Below the pieces are notes generated by a model, which did no database searches, was not told where the DNA came from, and was given only the letters and a program-made list of their open reading frames with translations. Below, one piece after another: positions 29,433 through 38,016 of a DNA stretch of 64,000 nt. Position 1 is the first letter of the stretch. Each line of letters starts with the position of its first letter. Location of the stretch: positions 2,988,501-3,052,500 of the forward strand of contig JADKFX010000001.1 in the NCBI GenBank assembly GCA_016717265.1, in the 5' to 3' direction. The position numbers and the translations under genes were made by a program. This stretch comes from Saprospiraceae bacterium (GTDB lineage: Bacteria > Bacteroidota > Bacteroidia > Chitinophagales > Saprospiraceae).

Positions 29433-29780
29433 ACTATTCTTAATTTTATTTCTATTTCAGAAACTGTAAGTTTTATAATTTATTGCAGCGCTTTTGTAGT
29501 GGTAATTTTAAGCCTCCTTCTAAAAAATAAATCCAATATTCCTGGAATATTGATTGGTGCTATAATTAATATAGCAGGATTGTTGATTACTTTATATGCA
29601 TCTGGAAGCTTACCAACAGTTTTTGAACATATGTTAATCATACTAGGTATCTGCATGGTTTCAATGGCGATTAATACTATGGCACTATTGCGCGTCCAGG
29701 GAACTAAAAACAATTTTGAATTTGGAATATTTTTCAGAATTTTCTTTATCTGGATATTTAATGAGTCTCATTTTACATAG
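29433..29780 (+). CDS. Small three-span membrane protein, possibly NuoK/MnhC-like (uncertain)
   Basis: The frame is open from 29433; the first standard start is the GTG at 29499 (93 residues), but the first hydrophobic helix begins upstream of it, so an ATT start or a lost start is possible. Three hydrophobic segments are visible (FIIYCSAFVVVILSLLL, ILIGAIINIAGLLITLYA, MLIILGICMVSMAINTMALL), a layout like the NuoK/MnhC ion-translocating subunits, although key acidic residues are not evident. No antiporter or complex I genes are adjacent. It may be a real small membrane protein or a decayed fragment. Confidence 0.35.
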   Translation, partial: TILNFISISETVSFIIYCSAFVVVILSLLLKNKSNIPGILIGAIINIAGLLITLYASGSLPTVFEHMLIILGICMVSMAINTMALLRVQGTKNNFEFGIFFRIFFIWIFNESHFT

Positions 29781-29973
29781 TTCACGGCATGTTCTAAATA
29801 CTTGCATATACATGCTATTCTTATTGACCGCTCTATTTATTTATAAATCTTTCAGATTTTATAAAACCGGAACGCCTTTTAATTGTTTCTAACATTTATT
29901 AAGCATAGCCGGGCATTCCATAAATGAAAGTCCAGGTCTCGAATATGTGATTTAAATCTTTTTTATAAAAAAA

Positions 29974-31041
29974 ATGAAAAAATTAGCAATTATTATTATA
30001 CTTATAATAGCAGTTCTTGCCTGTATAAAGTATTTTATTATCGATGGCAGTTCATCACAAATGAAGGCAATAAAACCAGGAGGAGGTCAAGCTGCAATGA
30101 ATATTCAAGCGCTCATCACTAAATCTGAGATTGTTAAAAATTCACTTTTTTCAACAGGAACCATACTTGCAAATGAGTCGGTTCAATTGGTGCCGGAAAC
30201 TTCAGGCAAGATTATGAAACTAAATTTACCAGAAGGCAAGAATATCCAAAAAGGCGAATTATTGTTGAAAATTAATGATTCTGAACTTCAGGCTCAATTA
30301 AGAAAACTAAAAACTGAAGAGCTTCTTGCAATTGAAAAAGAATCTCGTCAAAAGAAACTTTTTGAAATTAATAGTGTCAGTAAAGATGAATATGAATCGG
30401 CACTCAACAATCTTCAATTGATTCGTGCAGATCAGGAAATAATTAAAACACAAATTGCAAAAACTGAATTAAGAGCACCCTTTAACGGTAGATTAGGTTT
30501 CAAAAACGTAAGTGAGGGATCCTATGTATCTACTGCTGTCGTAGTTGCCAATTTACACCAATTGGATCCGGTAAAAATTGATTTTTCAATTCCTGAGCGT
30601 TATGCTAAGTTAGTACAATTAGGGCGTTCTATTTACTTTAAAAGTGATGTTTCGGATAAAATGACAGAAGCCAAAATAATAGCCATTGAACCTGTAATAA
30701 ATGAATCCACCAGAAGTTTAAAAATAAGAGCGCAATGTCCAAATAAACAAAACATGCTACTTGCAGGATCTTTTGTTCGGATTGAAATCAATCTGTTAGA
30801 TCAAGAAAAAAGTATTCTGATTCCAACGGAAGCATTAATTCCAATACTAAAAGCCTATAAGGTATTTGTTTATAAAAGTGGCAAGGCTGCGGAAGTAAAA
30901 GTAATTACTGGCTTAAGAACGGAAACGCAAGTTCAGATTACAGAAGGATTACAGGAAGGAGATACACTTATAACAAGTGGAATTATGCAACTTAAAGCAG
31001 GGAGTCCTGTAAAAATAGTATCAATTACAGACCATGAGTAA
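29974..31041 (+). CDS. RND efflux periplasmic adaptor (membrane fusion protein)
   Basis: The 355-residue protein has an N-terminal membrane anchor (about 4-21), a beta-barrel/lipoyl hybrid domain split around a short coiled-coil hairpin (about 85-165, with LLLKINDSELQAQLRKL and TELRAPFNGRLGF), then a beta-barrel and membrane-proximal domain (EGLQEGDTLITSGIMQL near 320-337). It bridges the RND pump and the outer-membrane channel. It overlaps the downstream RND gene by 8 bp, giving a complete tripartite operon. Substrates cannot be read from the sequence. The short hairpin is typical of MexA/AcrA-like adaptors in Bacteroidota. Confidence 0.93.
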   Translation: MKKLAIIIILIIAVLACIKYFIIDGSSSQMKAIKPGGGQAAMNIQALITKSEIVKNSLFSTGTILANESVQLVPETSGKIMKLNLPEGKNIQKGELLLKINDSELQAQLRKLKTEELLAIEKESRQKKLFEINSVSKDEYESALNNLQLIRADQEIIKTQIAKTELRAPFNGRLGFKNVSEGSYVSTAVVVANLHQLDPVKIDFSIPERYAKLVQLGRSIYFKSDVSDKMTEAKIIAIEPVINESTRSLKIRAQCPNKQNMLLAGSFVRIEINLLDQEKSILIPTEALIPILKAYKVFVYKSGKAAEVKVITGLRTETQVQITEGLQEGDTLITSGIMQLKAGSPVKIVSITDHE

Positions 31042-34000
31042 TTTTTCACACATTTTCATAAAAAGGCCTGTTTTAGCAATTGTAGTAAATTTGATCATCG
31101 TGTTATTTGGTGCGATTGGATATAGCTTTTTAGGTATCCGTGAGTTTCCATCAATTGATCCCCCTGTAATTACCGTGCGTACGAATTATGCTGGTGCAAA
31201 TGCAGATATCATTGAATCTCAGATTTCGGAACCACTGGAAAAAGCGATCAATGGTATTGAAGGGATTCGATCGATATCATCATCAAGCAGTCAGGGAATG
31301 AGCAGCATTACTGTTGAATTTGAATTAAGTTCAAATATGGAAGCAGCTGCAAATGATGTGCGCGATAAGGTTTCTCAAGCAGTAAGACAATTACCAGCCG
31401 ATATTGATGGCTTGCCTACGGTTACTAAATCTGATGCCAGCTCAGATGCCATAATATCCATGACGATTCGAAGTGATTCCCGGAGTCATTTAGAAATAAG
31501 TGATTATGCTGAAAATGTATTAGCGCAACGATTTATTACAATTCCCGGGGTAAGCAATGTGCAAATTTGGGGTCAAAAAAAATATGCGATGCGGATTTGG
31601 ATGGATCCAAATAAACTTGCATCTTTTAAACTTACACCACTCGATGTCCAACAAGCAATAAGTCGGGAAAATGTTGAATTACCATCTGGTAAAATTTCTG
31701 GAAACCAAACTGAACTAACCGTAAAAACCTCCGGTAAGCTTAGTAAAGAAGTTGAATTTAATAAGCTTATTATCAAAAGTATTGAAGGAAATAACATTCG
31801 TTTAAGAGATATTGGGTATGCACAATTGGGTCCAGAAAACGAAGAAACAATTTTGCGGGAAAGTAATGTGCCGATGATTGGAATTGGGGTGATTCCTCAA
31901 CCGGGTTCTAATTATATTGACATTGCGGATGCATTTTATAAACGGATGGATCAAATCCGTACAGAACTTCCAAAAGATTATTCTTTGAATATTTCTTTGG
32001 ATAATACAAAGTTTATTAAACAGTCTGTGACGGAAGTTGCAGAAACTATCCTAATAGCGATTCTTCTCGTCATTTTAATAATTTATTTATTTTTCAGAGA
32101 CTGGTTAGTTTCATTTCGACCTTTGATTGACATTCCTGTTTCCTTAATTGGGGCATTTTTCATAATGTACCTTTTAGGATTTTCCGTTAATATTTTAACA
32201 TTGCTTGCAATTGTTTTAGCTACCGGACTTGTAGTTGATGATGGCATTGTAGTCACTGAAAATATTTATAAAAAAGTAGAGAAAGGCCTATCCCCTATGC
32301 AAGCAGCATTTCAGGGATCGTCTGAAATCTTTTTTGCTGTGATTTCTACATCGATTACACTGGCTGTAGTATTTCTTCCAGTAATTTTTATGGAAGGATT
32401 TGTCGGCCGTTTATTTCGAGAATTTGGAATTGTAATTGCTGGTGCTGTATTAATATCGGCTTTCGTCTCCTTGACTTTAACGCCTATGTTAAATGCCCGA
32501 TTGATTCGAAAACATAATAAAAAAAGCCGTTTTTATGAATGGTCTGAACCTTTTTACCAAAAGATGGAAAATGGATTTAAGAATTCTTTAGCTGGCTTTT
32601 TAACAAAACGATATATTGCGGTTATTGTGATTTTAACTTGTATCAGTTTAATCTATTTTATTGGAAAATCCATCCCATCAGAATTAGCTCCATTAGAAGA
32701 CCGAAGTTGGTTGCGTTTACAAGTTTCAGCTCCTGAAGGTTCGTCTTATGAATATACGGATCATTTTATGAAACAATTATCTGATTTTATAAGTGATTCT
32801 ATACCAGAAAAACAAGTGTGTTTAACGGTAACGGCACCTGGATTTACAGGATCAGGAGCCGTTAATTCAGGATTTGTGAGATTGCGATTATTTGACCCTG
32901 ATGATCGTCAACGATCACAACAGCAGATTGCAGCATATCTTACAAAAATGACATCCAATTTTACAGCTGCCCGAACCTTTGTTATACAAGAACAAACCAT
33001 CTCTACAGGTGGTGGTGGCCCCAGAGGTGGTTTACCAGTACAGTTTGTTTTGCAAGCTCCAAACTTTGAGAAACTGAAAGAAGTGATCCCGAAATTTATG
33101 GAGGAAGCTAATAAAAGTAAAATATTTCAAGGCACCGATGTAAATCTTAAATTTAATCGCCCGGAAATCTCTATAAATATTGATAAAGAAAAAGCAAGAG
33201 CTTTGGGAGTATCGACTTTAGATATTGCACAAACTTTACAAATGGCTTATAGCGGACAACGTTTTGGTTATTTTCCTATCAATGGAAAACAGTATCAGAT
33301 TATAGGCCAGGTGACTCGTGAAAACAGAGATGAACCCATTGATCTCAAATCATATTTTATCCGAAATTCAACAGGTCAATTAATTCAATTGGATAATATT
33401 GCAACATTGGAAGAGAATAGTAATCCGCCACAACTATATCATTACAATAGATATATGTCTGCCACAGTATCCGCAGGATTAGCACCAGGTTTTACAATTG
33501 CTGATGGAATCACAGAAATGAAACGAATTGCAGCTACTCAATTGGATGATAGTTTTTCAACTGCATTAACGGGCGCCTCCAGAGATTTTGATGAAAGTTC
33601 GTCGAATGTTTGGTTTGCTTTTATTTTGGCTTTAGTATTAATCTACTTAGTTCTATCAGCACAATTTGAAAGCTTTATTGATCCTTTTATTATTATGATA
33701 ACGGTGCCTCTTGCAATCGCTGGAGCCTTATTAAGTTTATGGTATTTTAATCAGACGCTTAATATTTTTAGTCAGATTGGAATTATTATGTTGATAGGTT
33801 TAGTTACAAAAAATGGAATCTTAATTGTGGAATTTGCAAATCAATTACAAAGACAAGGCAAATCCAAGGCAGAAGCTATACAAGAAGCTGCCGTCATGCG
33901 CTTACGTCCAATCCTAATGACTAGTATTGCAACGGCCTTAGGAGCGATGCCGATTGCTCTTGCATTAGGCGCTGGAGCAAAAAGCAGAATGGGAATGGGT

Positions 34001-34111
34001 ATTGTTGTAGTAGGCGGTGTGTTGTTTTCACTTATTTTAAGCTTGTATGTTATTCCAGCGATTTATTCATATTTATCAAAGTCGAAAAAGCATGATGAAG
34101 TTTTCATTTAG
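31034..34111 (+). CDS. RND-family multidrug efflux inner-membrane transporter
   Basis: The 1025-residue AcrB-type pump has twelve predicted membrane helices and two large periplasmic loops. The proton-relay aspartates D402-D403 are in the fourth helix (GLVVDDGIVVTEN). The start SNFSHIFIKRPVLAIVVNL and the FREFGIVIAGAVLISAFVSLTLTPML block are characteristic of the hydrophobe/amphiphile efflux (HAE1) branch. It exchanges protons for drugs or envelope compounds. It is between adaptor and outer-membrane channel genes and overlaps both. No regulator gene is adjacent, so control is not visible. Confidence 0.96.
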   Translation: MSNFSHIFIKRPVLAIVVNLIIVLFGAIGYSFLGIREFPSIDPPVITVRTNYAGANADIIESQISEPLEKAINGIEGIRSISSSSSQGMSSITVEFELSSNMEAAANDVRDKVSQAVRQLPADIDGLPTVTKSDASSDAIISMTIRSDSRSHLEISDYAENVLAQRFITIPGVSNVQIWGQKKYAMRIWMDPNKLASFKLTPLDVQQAISRENVELPSGKISGNQTELTVKTSGKLSKEVEFNKLIIKSIEGNNIRLRDIGYAQLGPENEETILRESNVPMIGIGVIPQPGSNYIDIADAFYKRMDQIRTELPKDYSLNISLDNTKFIKQSVTEVAETILIAILLVILIIYLFFRDWLVSFRPLIDIPVSLIGAFFIMYLLGFSVNILTLLAIVLATGLVVDDGIVVTENIYKKVEKGLSPMQAAFQGSSEIFFAVISTSITLAVVFLPVIFMEGFVGRLFREFGIVIAGAVLISAFVSLTLTPMLNARLIRKHNKKSRFYEWSEPFYQKMENGFKNSLAGFLTKRYIAVIVILTCISLIYFIGKSIPSELAPLEDRSWLRLQVSAPEGSSYEYTDHFMKQLSDFISDSIPEKQVCLTVTAPGFTGSGAVNSGFVRLRLFDPDDRQRSQQQIAAYLTKMTSNFTAARTFVIQEQTISTGGGGPRGGLPVQFVLQAPNFEKLKEVIPKFMEEANKSKIFQGTDVNLKFNRPEISINIDKEKARALGVSTLDIAQTLQMAYSGQRFGYFPINGKQYQIIGQVTRENRDEPIDLKSYFIRNSTGQLIQLDNIATLEENSNPPQLYHYNRYMSATVSAGLAPGFTIADGITEMKRIAATQLDDSFSTALTGASRDFDESSSNVWFAFILALVLIYLVLSAQFESFIDPFIIMITVPLAIAGALLSLWYFNQTLNIFSQIGIIMLIGLVTKNGILIVEFANQLQRQGKSKAEAIQEAAVMRLRPILMTSIATALGAMPIALALGAGAKSRMGMGIVVVGGVLFSLILSLYVIPAIYSYLSKSKKHDEVFI

Positions 34112-35393
34112 TTTATTGTTTTTGTTTTTTATATTCGACTGCACTGGACAAGAAATTTTAACTATAAAACAGGCCATCGCAATTGGATTAGAAAACAATT
34201 ACAGCATTCGAATGATTCGCAATGAATCTGAAATTGCTAAAAATAATAATAGTCGTGGTAATGCTGGAATGCTTCCTGAACTTAGCTTCAATAGTGGGTT
34301 GAATTATTCTGGAAATAATACTAAACAAGAATTTGTAACAGGAAATGAAGTTGATAAAAAAGGCGCGCAGTCCAACAATATAAATGCCGGTATTAATTTA
34401 AATTGGACTGTATTTGATGGCATGAAAATGTTTATCACCCGCAACAAACTTAAAGAACTAGAAAACTTAAGCAATCTGAATGTAAAAATACAATTAGAAA
34501 ACACAGTTGCTGCTATTATCAGTGCCTATTATAGTATTGTCAAACAAAAACAATTGTATCTGAATAATAATTCCTTACTTAGTATTTACGAAGAGCGAAG
34601 TAAAATAGCTAAAACAAAATGGGAAATTGGAAGCGCAGCCAAAACTGATTTCTTACAAGCGCAGTTAGATTTAAACGAACAAAAAGCTTTCAGATTGAGC
34701 TTACAAACGGAATTAAAAAATTTGAAATTGAAGCTTAATATAATTCTTGCCAGAAATCCTATTACCGATTTTGATGTGATTGATAGTATAGAAGTAAATA
34801 CAGCTATAACACTTTCGACAATAAATATTGATGTGCCAAAAACGAATACCACCGTTTCATATTATCAAACGAATATTTCTGTTGCAGAATATCTTATTAA
34901 TGAAAATCAAGCTTTACGTTATCCAAATTTAAGTTTTAATGCAACTTATAACTTTAATAGAACAAAGAATCAGGCGGGCTTTTTATTATATAACCAAAAT
35001 CTCGGATGGAGCACTGGCTTCAATGCAAGCTGGAATTTATTTAATGGCAATTATGTAAACCGAAATATTCAAAACGCTAAGGTGTCTCTTAAAAATGCTC
35101 AAATTTATTTGGAGAACACTTTGGTTGAATTAAAAAACAATATTCAAAATGCATATAATAACTATTCAACAGCAATAGAATCCATGAAATTAGAAGTCGA
35201 GAATGCTATTCTTGCTGAAGAAAACATGAATTTGATGTTGGGTCGTTTTCGAGCTGGTAGTGCAAGTTCTTTAGAATTAAAAGAAGCTCAAAAAACTTTT
35301 GAAGACGTCCAAACAAGATTATTACAAGCAAAGTTTGATGCTAAAATAGCGGAAACAGAATTGTTAAAACTCAATGGTGAATTGGTTAAATAA
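34092..35393 (+). CDS. TolC-family outer-membrane efflux channel
   Basis: The 433-residue protein begins at the ATG at 34092 with a signal peptide (MMKFSFSLLFLFFIFDCTGQ). An upstream extension in the same frame exists but lies inside the RND gene and lacks signal-peptide character. Two repeated OEP domains (about 20-215 and 235-433) with long helical stretches (for example GSAAKTDFLQAQLDLNEQ and GSASSLELKEAQKTFEDVQ) are typical of TolC/OprM. It overlaps the RND gene by 20 bp and completes the tripartite pump. The operon ends convergently with the next gene; no terminator hairpin is obvious. Confidence 0.93.
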   Translation: MMKFSFSLLFLFFIFDCTGQEILTIKQAIAIGLENNYSIRMIRNESEIAKNNNSRGNAGMLPELSFNSGLNYSGNNTKQEFVTGNEVDKKGAQSNNINAGINLNWTVFDGMKMFITRNKLKELENLSNLNVKIQLENTVAAIISAYYSIVKQKQLYLNNNSLLSIYEERSKIAKTKWEIGSAAKTDFLQAQLDLNEQKAFRLSLQTELKNLKLKLNIILARNPITDFDVIDSIEVNTAITLSTINIDVPKTNTTVSYYQTNISVAEYLINENQALRYPNLSFNATYNFNRTKNQAGFLLYNQNLGWSTGFNASWNLFNGNYVNRNIQNAKVSLKNAQIYLENTLVELKNNIQNAYNNYSTAIESMKLEVENAILAEENMNLMLGRFRAGSASSLELKEAQKTFEDVQTRLLQAKFDAKIAETELLKLNGELVK

Positions 35394-35469
35394 AAAGACT
35401 TTAAGCCTGTCGGTATCAATTTTTAAAATACCCACTTCGTAAATTTTACATATCAGATTTTATTCGCCT

Positions 35470-37716
35470 TTAATTTTCAATTACGCAAATTTTTCTGGCG
35501 ACATAATCGGTTCCTTGTTCGAAAATCAAGAAATACAATCCAGTATGTTTTGGAGAATTCAAAGTATATTTTTGAACACCCGGCTCCATGTAAATAGTAT
35601 TTTGATAAATCTGTTTTCCGTAGATATCAATCCATCGATATTGAATTGTTGAATGAGACTCCACTATATTTTCAAAACCAATAAACGAGTTGGCCGTTGA
35701 ACGAATTAAATTTGGTGTAAACAAATGAGCTAGTATATTAGATTGATCCATTGAAAATTCAAAATCAGAATCCGTACGATCTTCTAAGCGCTTTGTTGGT
35801 GGGACCCAAATTTTAAAAAAATCAGCACAAACGGTATCCTTAAAAATACATGTTGAATCGTTTACAGACCACTCAAAACAATAATATCCATATTGACTTA
35901 CCTTTACTTTTGATTTTGGGTCAGTTTGTTTATATATAAATGCATTTGCGGGACCAGAGATCAACTTCCAAAAACTATTTTTATATGGAATCGCATTTAA
36001 ACTGGCAGTTAAGCCTAATTTTTTAAAATCCCTACCTGCATTAAAAATAGGTAGCGAAATGGTAATACATTTTTCACAACTTATACCACAATCGGTTTCA
36101 TAGAAATAACAAATTTTACCCGTATCTTTTGGGTTCAATAGCCATTTCACAATAACTGCATTGGAGTCAGGTCGGGATGTTATGATACCGCCATCTACAG
36201 TCCAGGTAAATAAAACAGGTTTGGTACCATGTACAAAACTGTCTAGCCAATAAATACCTGGTTCTTCAAAGCAATTTATTGTATTTCCGATTAAAGGATA
36301 GCATATAGGTTTTAAATCTTCTTCTTTAAATGTTTCACAAAATGTTTTCGAACATAAAGCAAACGAACCGAAAAGATCTACCTTGACATTCACTTCCACA
36401 CAATAATCTTGTGTTATTGAATATACCAAAAGCCTTTCATCCGTGCTTATGGTCTTTTTGTTAATATCGTTTTTATTATACCACCTGTAATCAAAAGCAT
36501 AGCTTTCTCCTACATTACAGGGCAGTAGAATACTAATATTTGGAGATATTTCAACCATTCCTCCTAAGCATTGCACTCTCCAATTGGGTGCAAAATCCAC
36601 ATTGATAGCTGTTAATAAAATGGAGCTATCGCATTTATATTTTTCGGTTGTATTTGGTAAATTAATTTGAAAATGATCCTTACAAGGTGCTTGAGCATTC
36701 CCATTGGGATCAATATAAGCTTTATTATCACAGCTTATATAAAATACATCCGCTGGTATTGGTGCATCCAAAACCACATAGGTTCCTGATTCTATTTGTT
36801 TACAGCAAGTTGAATCTACAAATTCACAACGGTAGGTTCCATCTGGTTTATACACACAGCTGGAATCTTTTGTAGAATTTCCATTCAAAACTTCCCAACA
36901 TACATAGCGAATCTGATTTGTTTTTTCGACAAAATTCCTAACTTTAACTTTTATACATTGCGGGCCTTCTGCAGAACAAATAGAACCACTTTGAGTATTT
37001 CCAATAAAAGCTGATACACAAATATTAAAATCTCCAACATTAGGAAAGTCCAAATTCAATTTATTTGAATTTCCCCCTACTTCATTACCTTCCAAAGTCC
37101 AAACATAATTAGGATTACATCCTCCAGGTTGAGGATCAACATAAAATGGGTAATTGCAAGCACCTGCACATATAGAATCAATTAATTTTGAAGGTAGATT
37201 ATTAATAAAGCCAATTGGTTTTAGCACTGGTGGACCACCGCCTGAGGTATTAAATGTAAAGTCACAAATATCTCCGCTACAACCATCCAGCCATATATAA
37301 TAGTTCTTACAAGGTACAAGCGTAGCCTGAATAGTTGTAGAGCTACCCGGCGGCACACAGGGAATAGATACACATGCAACTTCTTCACCGCAATTGCAGT
37401 CACCCCAAATTCCAAATTGCAATCCTTGGTTGGTGGTGCAAGCTCCAATATTTAGTGTTACAGTAATCATCCCACCTTGGGTTACAAATCCCCACCAACT
37501 CGTATTATGCCCAACCCCACCCATAGAACACAACGGATTACAAGGGCTCGGTACCGTGCTTGGATTATTGCATGCATAACCATTTAATTCATCCAGTGAA
37601 CACAGAACACTTGACCACTCACACTCTTCTGCAGCTGGAGGTGTACATTGGGATTTAGTTGTATTTAAAAATAAAAATTGAAAGCCTAAAAGCAGAAAAA
37701 CAGCAATTCTAAGCAT
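35470..37716 (-). CDS. Secreted Cys-rich protein with type A T9SS sorting domain
   Basis: The 748-residue protein has a signal peptide (about 1-22) and a Cys-rich N-terminal region (residues 23-165, CTPPAAEECEWSSVLCS...) with Trp/Gly-rich beta-sandwich blocks. PKD/Ig-like segments follow (about 180-250, 500-550 and 565-640, the last with GLTASLNAIPYKNSFWKLISGP). The final 75 or so residues resemble the T9SS type A C-terminal domain (IQYRWIDIYGKQIYQ ... GLYFLIFEQGTDYVARKICV). It is exported by type IX secretion and probably surface-attached. Binding partner unknown. It faces the next gene divergently. Confidence 0.8.
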   Translation of the reverse strand: MLRIAVFLLLGFQFLFLNTTKSQCTPPAAEECEWSSVLCSLDELNGYACNNPSTVPSPCNPLCSMGGVGHNTSWWGFVTQGGMITVTLNIGACTTNQGLQFGIWGDCNCGEEVACVSIPCVPPGSSTTIQATLVPCKNYYIWLDGCSGDICDFTFNTSGGGPPVLKPIGFINNLPSKLIDSICAGACNYPFYVDPQPGGCNPNYVWTLEGNEVGGNSNKLNLDFPNVGDFNICVSAFIGNTQSGSICSAEGPQCIKVKVRNFVEKTNQIRYVCWEVLNGNSTKDSSCVYKPDGTYRCEFVDSTCCKQIESGTYVVLDAPIPADVFYISCDNKAYIDPNGNAQAPCKDHFQINLPNTTEKYKCDSSILLTAINVDFAPNWRVQCLGGMVEISPNISILLPCNVGESYAFDYRWYNKNDINKKTISTDERLLVYSITQDYCVEVNVKVDLFGSFALCSKTFCETFKEEDLKPICYPLIGNTINCFEEPGIYWLDSFVHGTKPVLFTWTVDGGIITSRPDSNAVIVKWLLNPKDTGKICYFYETDCGISCEKCITISLPIFNAGRDFKKLGLTASLNAIPYKNSFWKLISGPANAFIYKQTDPKSKVKVSQYGYYCFEWSVNDSTCIFKDTVCADFFKIWVPPTKRLEDRTDSDFEFSMDQSNILAHLFTPNLIRSTANSFIGFENIVESHSTIQYRWIDIYGKQIYQNTIYMEPGVQKYTLNSPKHTGLYFLIFEQGTDYVARKICVIEN

Positions 37717-37739
37717 GGTTTATGTTTTAAAGTAGATAT

Positions 37740-37747
37740 CAAATCTA
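37740..37747 (-). promoter_or_regulatory. Candidate -7 box (TAGATTTG) for the type A T9SS gene
   Basis: A TAnnTTTG match on the minus strand 23 bp before the start codon at 37716. No -33 TTG is seen. The rest of the 300-bp divergent gap holds a short CTTGTT/AACAAG hairpin but nothing further. Confidence 0.35.
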
Positions 37748-37978
37748 ATGAAATTGCTGCCTACATGCTAATAATAATTCAAATAATTTAATTTTAAGCA
37801 TTTCTTGTCTACCACATTCATGATAAGTTCAAATTATTCTGACGATATACAATCCCAGCATCAAAGCACTTGTTTTTTGCAACAAGCATCTCCACAAAAT
37901 ACAATACGACCACCTGTTTTTCAATTTTAAATCAATATTAATTCGAATTCCTGTGCTACCCAAAATCCATTGAATCAC

Positions 37979-37986
37979 TATCTTTG
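37979..37986 (+). promoter_or_regulatory. Candidate -7 box (TATCTTTG) that decides the start of the 1674-residue protein
   Basis: A perfect TAnnTTTG match overlapping the farthest upstream in-frame TTG (37984). If it is the promoter, transcription begins near 37993 and that TTG cannot be used; the TTG at 38017 fits instead. Confidence 0.5.
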
Positions 37987-38016
37987 TGTAACTTACAACA
38001 GTTTAATTTAACCAGC

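Noticed and set aside
37850..37900. CTTGTT/AACAAG hairpin in the divergent T9SS gap as a riboswitch or terminator
   Set aside because: A six-base stem without a tract or further structure, easily due to chance in AT-rich DNA.
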